26,553 nt of DNA from Bacillota bacterium (GTDB taxonomy: Bacteria > Bacillota > Clostridia > Acetivibrionales > DTU013), in contig JAEZLF010000205.1 of assembly GCA_023435925.1 (NCBI GenBank), forward strand, positions 1 through 26,553. The letters run 5' to 3'. Every line of letters starts with the position of its first letter. Within the stretch, counting starts at the first letter, position 1. The position numbers were made by a program, and so were the translations under genes. Below, one piece after another: positions 22,226-26,553 of the stretch. Under the pieces are notes generated by a model. It searched no databases and was not told where the DNA came from. It was given only the letters and a program-made list of their open reading frames with translations.

Positions 22226-23896
22226 ATGCTTACAGATATTGAAATCGCTCAGCAATGTATAATGAAACCAATAAATGAAATTGCAGCCGCTTTAAGTATT
22301 ACAGAAGATGAACTTGAATTATACGGGAAATACAAAGCTAAATTGTCACCTGCTCTATGGAACAGGCTGAGGGATAAAAAAGACGGTAAGCTTGTGCTGG
22401 TTACAGCTATCAATCCCACTCCGGCAGGAGAAGGCAAGACAACGACTACCGTTGGCCTAGGGCAGGCTTTAACGGCTATAGGCAAGAAGACTGTGATTGC
22501 TTTAAGAGAGCCATCCCTTGGCCCCGTTATGGGTGTTAAGGGCGGAGCCGCCGGCGGAGGATATTCCCAGGTTGTCCCGATGGAGGATATTAACTTGCAT
22601 TTCACCGGTGACATGCATGCTATTACTGCTGCAAACAATCTGTTATCGGCCGCCATTGACAACCATATCCAGCAGGGCAACGAACTGTGCCTTGACCCAA
22701 GACAGATTGTATGGAAGCGGGCTATGGACATAAATGACAGAGCTTTAAGGAATATTGTTGTCGGACTGGGCGGCAAGTCCAACGGAGTACCCAGAGAAGA
22801 CGGCTTTAATATCACTGTTGCATCGGAGGTTATGGCTATCCTGTGTTTGTCTGCCGATCTGTCTGATCTGAAGGCCCGGCTTGGCAGAATCGTTGTCGGC
22901 TACAGTTATTCCGGAGCGCCGGTCACCGCTTCGCAGCTGAGAGTAGAAGGCGCTATGACACTCCTATTGAAGGATGCCATCAAGCCAAATCTGGTACAGA
23001 CACTGGAAAACACACCGGCACTGGTTCACGGAGGCCCCTTTGCCAATATTGCACACGGCTGCAACAGCATCAACGCAACCAAAACAGCGTTAAAGCTGGC
23101 TGACTATGTTATCACAGAGGCGGGCTTTGGAGCGGATCTCGGCGCAGAGAAGTTTTTTGATATCAAATGCAGATATGCAGGGTTTAAGCCTGATGCAGTA
23201 GTACTGGTAGCAACCATAAGAGCACTGAAATATAATGGCGGTGTGCGGAAGGAGGATCTCAAGAAGGAAGACCTTCATGCCCTGAAAAAAGGCTTTGTAA
23301 ATTTGGAAAAGCATGTGGAAAACCTGAAAAAATATGGAGTACCTGTCATTGTCGCCATCAACCACTTTGACACGGATACACATGAAGAAGTGGAATATGT
23401 CAGGGCAAGATGCGAAAGCATTCATGTAGAAGTCGCTTTTTCACAGGTGTTCGCAAAAGGCGGCCATGGAGGAAAGGAACTGGCCGAGAAGCTGGTTCAT
23501 TTAATCAATACGACTCCTTCCCACTTCAAACCGCTCTATGATGAAAAAGCGCCTATAAAAGAAAAAATAGAAACGATTGCAAAAGAAATTTACGGTGCTC
23601 GCAGTGTGACCTATTCTCCTGCGGCAGACAAATCTATCAAGAAGCTGGAGGAAATGAAACAGGATGCTCTGCCGATTTGTATGGCAAAGACGCAATATTC
23701 GCTCTCGGACAATCCTCACCTTCTGGGACGTCCGGAGAATTTCGAAATAAATGTACGTGAAATCAGGTTGTCTGCTGGAGCGGGCTTTATCGTTGCATTA
23801 ACAGGCGATATCATGACAATGCCCGGATTGCCGAAGACACCTGCCGCAGAAAAAATTAATATTGATGAAAGCGGTATTATTACAGGGTTGTTCTGA
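22226..23896 (+). CDS. fhs: Formate-tetrahydrofolate ligase
   Basis: Fhs joins formate to tetrahydrofolate with ATP to give 10-formyltetrahydrofolate, feeding purine synthesis and the methyl branch of one-carbon metabolism in anaerobes. The 556-residue length is standard. The P-loop is TPAGEGKTTTT (65-75). EPSLGPVMGVKGGAAGGG follows at about 94-111, then HFTGDMHAI, and later EAGFGADLGAEKF and GDIMTMPGLPKTPAA at the C-terminus, all characteristic. GAGGAG lies 8 bases before the ATG. No folD or fchA is adjacent, so the other steps are encoded elsewhere. Confidence 0.98.
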   Translation: MLTDIEIAQQCIMKPINEIAAALSITEDELELYGKYKAKLSPALWNRLRDKKDGKLVLVTAINPTPAGEGKTTTTVGLGQALTAIGKKTVIALREPSLGPVMGVKGGAAGGGYSQVVPMEDINLHFTGDMHAITAANNLLSAAIDNHIQQGNELCLDPRQIVWKRAMDINDRALRNIVVGLGGKSNGVPREDGFNITVASEVMAILCLSADLSDLKARLGRIVVGYSYSGAPVTASQLRVEGAMTLLLKDAIKPNLVQTLENTPALVHGGPFANIAHGCNSINATKTALKLADYVITEAGFGADLGAEKFFDIKCRYAGFKPDAVVLVATIRALKYNGGVRKEDLKKEDLHALKKGFVNLEKHVENLKKYGVPVIVAINHFDTDTHEEVEYVRARCESIHVEVAFSQVFAKGGHGGKELAEKLVHLINTTPSHFKPLYDEKAPIKEKIETIAKEIYGARSVTYSPAADKSIKKLEEMKQDALPICMAKTQYSLSDNPHLLGRPENFEINVREIRLSAGAGFIVALTGDIMTMPGLPKTPAAEKINIDESGIITGLF

Positions 23897-23916
23897 TCAA
23901 ACCAGACGTACAGGGT

Positions 23917-24006
23917 GACAGGGGGACAGGTTCTCTGTCCCGGTAGGAACATAAACGGGGGGACACGAGGGGCAAAGAACCTGTCCCCGCGGCCATCCCC
24001 GTGTCC
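23917..24006. repeat. Palindromic REP-like element
   Basis: A G/C-rich palindromic unit lies between the convergent fhs and CotS-like genes. GGGGACAGGTTCT (23922-23934) and AGAACCTGTCCCC (23976-23988) are a 13-bp perfect inverted repeat. Nested in it is the hairpin GGGACAG-GTTCT-CTGTCCC (23923-23941), and the right end has GGACACG (23961-23967) with CGTGTCC (24000-24006). The core matches the relic at 521-535. Such units are typical of repeats moved by REP-associated (RAYT) transposases, but none is encoded here. It may also serve as a bidirectional terminator. Confidence 0.7.
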
Positions 24007-24023
24007 GGGCCACGCTCGGCATC

Positions 24024-25013
24024 CTATAAAAACAGTTTCTGGTAGTTTTTCATAAACTCCTTATGGTACTCAACCTCATCAATAACCTCCTGCAGCCTTG
24101 CGACAAAACTCTTCTCAGACCAGCTGCGCCTGCTGTTGTAATAGCGGTTGACCACACGCCAGAATTTCTGCGGAAATTGAAGAATGATTTTCATAACGCC
24201 AAGCTCATCTTCACTAAGTCTCTCAACCGAGCTGTACGAATTTAGAATCAATTCTGTTTTAGAAATATCCCAATCACATTTACGCATTTTCCGCCGGATC
24301 AGATTTGCTATATCATACACTTTTAGCTCAAAGCAGCAATAATCAAAATTGATTACTGTTACCATGCTTTCATGAATCACAATATTGTGATGCGTATAAT
24401 CATGGTGGCAGAACAAGCCTTCCTTCCTTGTGTCCTCAACCAGCCTTCCATAGCTGGATTGGGCCAGTCCTGCTGCAGCACTTTCTCCTATATCAGAAAA
24501 ATAATCAAAATTTTCGAGAAACAACTGGTCAAAACGACTCTTTCCCTTTTTCGCCTGTTTTTTCATTTTTTTGATATCTTCAAGGCGTTTACTGAAATAC
24601 CCCGGTAAATTCCCCAGATCATTCTGTATTTTGCAGGTATCAGGCGGTATGTAGCCTCGTGAAGCTCTATGCAGCAGTCCCAGCGTTACAGCTGCCTGTT
24701 GGATATCCGTATCACTATCAAAGTTGCTTTCCCTGCCTTCAACAAAATCCGACAGAGTATAGTAGCTATTATCCAATGTGAAGTACGGCTCATCCTGCCA
24801 GGTACACAGGTATCTGTCCACACCTGTAAACCCGTTTCCCACCAGATGCTCTTTGGCACCATGTATAAATTTCAGCCTTTCAGCCGAAAACGGTACCTTT
24901 TTTATCACCTTACGACCCTGAGGAGTCATAAGCATAAACATATCCTTATACGGAACCAGGTTTCTGATTTCCAGTCCGAATTTCTCGGTAATTTCTCTGT
25001 CCATCCCTTGCAT
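24024..25013 (-). CDS. CotS-family spore coat protein (kinase-like fold)
   Basis: A 329-residue member of the CotS/YtaA/YutH group, spore-coat proteins with an aminoglycoside-phosphotransferase/choline-kinase-like fold. Residues (numbered from the chosen start): basic VIKKV near 36-40, where the ATP-binding lysine is expected; LGLLHRAS at about 111-118; the catalytic loop CHHDYTHHN with D205 and N210; and the metal-binding INFDY with D224. An active kinase is therefore possible. The start is set at ATG 25013, with GGAGGT 6 bases upstream; an earlier ATG at 25031 has no ribosome site. It is flanked by fhs and porB. The spore role is inferred from the family; the phosphate acceptor is unknown. 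Confidence 0.8.
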   Translation of the reverse strand: MQGMDREITEKFGLEIRNLVPYKDMFMLMTPQGRKVIKKVPFSAERLKFIHGAKEHLVGNGFTGVDRYLCTWQDEPYFTLDNSYYTLSDFVEGRESNFDSDTDIQQAAVTLGLLHRASRGYIPPDTCKIQNDLGNLPGYFSKRLEDIKKMKKQAKKGKSRFDQLFLENFDYFSDIGESAAAGLAQSSYGRLVEDTRKEGLFCHHDYTHHNIVIHESMVTVINFDYCCFELKVYDIANLIRRKMRKCDWDISKTELILNSYSSVERLSEDELGVMKIILQFPQKFWRVVNRYYNSRRSWSEKSFVARLQEVIDEVEYHKEFMKNYQKLFL

Positions 25014-25136
25014 GGTAATACCTCCGAGCATCCCGAAAAGTGAAACATTTAATTATATGCCATCCCGGAAGTTCATAGAATGATTTTGTGGCTCTATCAG
25101 AATTCATACCATCTCATTCCGTAATCTGCCCATGTC

Positions 25137-25161
25137 GGACTTGCACCAACAAGTGCGGTCC
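25137..25161. other. Unexplained hairpin in the porB-CotS intergenic region
   Basis: GGAC (25137-25140) with GTCC (25158-25161) and GCAC (25143-25146) with GTGC (25153-25156) form an 8-bp stem with a small internal loop and a CAACAA apex. The 25014-25185 stretch otherwise shows no gene. The flanking minus-strand sequence GGTGCAAGTCC looks RNA-like, but I cannot assign a family. Confidence 0.35.
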
Positions 25162-25185
25162 ATTACCGGACGAACAGTTAAGCAA

Positions 25186-25212
25186 AAAGGAGAGCCGGAA
25201 AGGCCCTCCTTT
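25186..25212 (-). terminator. Intrinsic terminator after porB
   Basis: AAAGGAG-A-GCC (25186-25196) pairs with GGC-C-CTCCTTT (25202-25212), with one internal mismatch and a 5-base loop. On the minus strand a T-run (TTTTTGCTT) follows. It ends the por operon 32 bases past the porB stop. Confidence 0.82.
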
Positions 25213-25244
25213 GTTAAACTCTGTCTATTTTAACTGTTTGCGTC

Positions 25245-26177
25245 TTACTCTCCTGCTTTCTTAAGCAGCTCTTCCCATCTCTTGTCAACTTCAGCCTGTA
25301 TTTCTTCAAGAAGATGTTCGTTGCCCGCCCTGAACAGGTGCTTGAATCTTCCCTGCATTTTCAGGAAGTCTCTTACAGGGATTTTGTTCTTTGGCTTGTA
25401 ATTCACGATGTACTTGCCGTCGATGACTTCATATAGCGGCCAGAAGCAAGACTCAACAGCCATCTTGTTAATATCCATCAGATCAGGTGTATTATACTGC
25501 CAGCCTCTCGGGCATGGAGCAAGTACGTTCAGGAACGCCGGACCAGGAGTATAAATTGCCTTTTCAGCCTTTTCATACAAGTCCTTCATGTTCCCAATAG
25601 CTGCGGTTTGGGCAACATATGGAATATGGTGGTTCGCCATAATATCCGTCAGTTCTTTTCTCCACTGCATTTTACCCGGAATCTTTTTGCCTGCAGGAGA
25701 TGTCGTACAATCTGCATATTTGGGTGTTGCAGAGGATCTCTGTATACCTGTGTTCATGTAAGCTCCGTTATCGTAGCAGACATAAACCATGTCATGCCCT
25801 CTCTCCATAGCACCTGAAAGCGACTGGAGACCGATATCGTATGTTCCGCCGTCACCGCCAAATGCGATAAACTTGGTTTCACCCTTCAGCTTGCCTTTTC
25901 TTTTCATCGCTGCATAAGCTGCCTCTGCACCGGAAATATTGGCGGCAGAGTTTTCAAATGCATTGTGTATAAATGAATCATTCCATGACGTATATGGGTA
26001 AAGGAAGGTGGAAACTTCCAAACAGCCTGTAGCTGATCCTATTACTGCATGATCCTCAGTTTTCAGCGCTCTCAGTACCTGTCTTACCACTACAGGAGCA
26101 CCACAGCCTGCGCACATTCTATGTCCGCCGGTAAATCTCTCCGGCTTTTTTGCTACTTCTTTCAAATTGTAAGCCAT
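25245..26177 (-). CDS. porB: Pyruvate:ferredoxin oxidoreductase, beta subunit
   Basis: PorB is the thiamine-diphosphate subunit of the multi-subunit enzyme that converts pyruvate and CoA to acetyl-CoA and CO2, passing electrons to ferredoxin. The 310-residue protein has the [4Fe-4S] cysteines C22 and C25 (MCAGCGAP), C52 (ATGCLE) and C222 (APCPRGW). The thiamine-diphosphate motif begins at GDGG (108-111) and ends at N137 in YDNGAYMNTG. AGGAGGT lies 8 bases before the ATG. It follows porA by 13 bases, with a terminator after it, so it is the last gene of the operon. A related 2-oxoacid specificity is less likely but not excluded. Confidence 0.93.
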   Translation of the reverse strand: MAYNLKEVAKKPERFTGGHRMCAGCGAPVVVRQVLRALKTEDHAVIGSATGCLEVSTFLYPYTSWNDSFIHNAFENSAANISGAEAAYAAMKRKGKLKGETKFIAFGGDGGTYDIGLQSLSGAMERGHDMVYVCYDNGAYMNTGIQRSSATPKYADCTTSPAGKKIPGKMQWRKELTDIMANHHIPYVAQTAAIGNMKDLYEKAEKAIYTPGPAFLNVLAPCPRGWQYNTPDLMDINKMAVESCFWPLYEVIDGKYIVNYKPKNKIPVRDFLKMQGRFKHLFRAGNEHLLEEIQAEVDKRWEELLKKAGE

Positions 26178-26190
26178 TTATCCGCACCTC

Positions 26191-26553
26191 CTATTCTCTT
26201 ACGCCAAGGTAGTTGTACACCTGCTCTACCTTGCCGGTTTCTGCAATCTTCAGCAGTTCGTTATATACGTATTCAAGATCATCGGACTTCACGTCTCTTC
26301 CGCCAATCCCATAGATATAGTTAATCACCTTCGGGCCAAAAACTCCTTTTGCATACATAGCGCTGGTTACATCGGTAAACAGCGGGCCTGCAGCTGCGTT
26401 GAAGCTGTCCGCCTTGTCCATAACCGCTATCGCTTTAAATCCGGAAAGTGCTGCAACTATTTCATCCACAGGGAAGGGTCTGAATACTCTGGGTTTAATC
26501 AAGCCGACCTTTTTGCCCTGCGCTCTTAACTGGTCTACAACATACTTGCCGGT
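26191..26553 (-). CDS. porA: Pyruvate:ferredoxin oxidoreductase, alpha subunit (partial, C-terminal end)
   Basis: Only the last 120 residues are in the window; the frame is open to the right edge and continues beyond it. The segment TGKYVVDQLRAQGKKVGLIK, followed by PRVFRPFP and IAVMDKADSFNAAAGPL, is the C-terminal domain of the alpha subunit, which helps bind CoA and the cofactor. It ends 13 bases before porB. The gamma and delta subunits would lie further upstream. Confidence 0.92.
   Translation of the reverse strand, partial: TGKYVVDQLRAQGKKVGLIKPRVFRPFPVDEIVAALSGFKAIAVMDKADSFNAAAGPLFTDVTSAMYAKGVFGPKVINYIYGIGGRDVKSDDLEYVYNELLKIAETGKVEQVYNYLGVRE

Noticed and set aside
22249..22815. 188-codon minus-strand reading frame
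   Set aside because: It lies wholly antisense to fhs, which is certain; no ribosome site or family match.

Overview
The window looks like chromosome from an endospore-forming, strictly anaerobic Clostridia member, most like the cluster III cellulolytic lineage (Acetivibrio/Ruminiclostridium type). That assignment is inference. It rests on the block yabG-veg-sipL-ispE-gntR, on YpeB and a CotS-like protein (spore biology), on multi-subunit pyruvate:ferredoxin oxidoreductase (porA/porB), on formate-tetrahydrofolate ligase, and on AT-rich intergenic DNA with strong G-rich ribosome binding sites. No complete insertion sequence, prophage or CRISPR array is visible; this is mostly core chromosome with a few unusual modules.

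Layout. 1-410 is the start of a membrane-anchored TrkA-N-like gene. 411-968 holds a tRNA-Arg(ACG) with its promoter and terminator, repeat relics, and the promoter of a dnaD/dnaC-like helicase-loader pair (984-3024). Then come a CPBP membrane protease homologue, ypeB (TTG start, no sleB next to it) and a divergent UgtP/MGDG-type glycosyltransferase. A minus-strand run follows: fapA-like (DUF342), acpS, yhaO, yhaN, and an SH3/NlpC-P60 lipoprotein that has lost its catalytic Cys and His. Next, also on the minus strand, is a three-gene set: AAA+ ATPase, PspA/IM30, and a two-TM coiled-coil membrane protein. The leader of this set contains competing inverted repeats. After it lies the sporulation/housekeeping block gntR-ispE-sipL-veg-yabG. 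Then come fhs on the plus strand, a palindromic REP-like element, a CotS-family kinase-like protein, and porB with the 3' end of porA.

The most interesting module is AAA+/PspA/membrane protein at 13577-16955. PspA belongs to the ESCRT-III superfamily, and eukaryotic ESCRT-III is recycled by the AAA ATPase Vps4. Here an ESCRT-III-type protein is encoded beside an AAA ATPase with a Vps4/Cdc48-type catalytic domain, a divergent P-loop-less N-terminal region and an unrecognised membrane partner. Other points of note are the NlpC/P60 pseudoenzyme, two consecutive near-ideal sigma-A promoters for veg, an A-U pair at 53-61 in the tRNA T-stem, and palindromes upstream of fhs. Several gene starts were moved downstream of the longest reading frame where a Shine-Dalgarno sequence clearly indicated a later codon.
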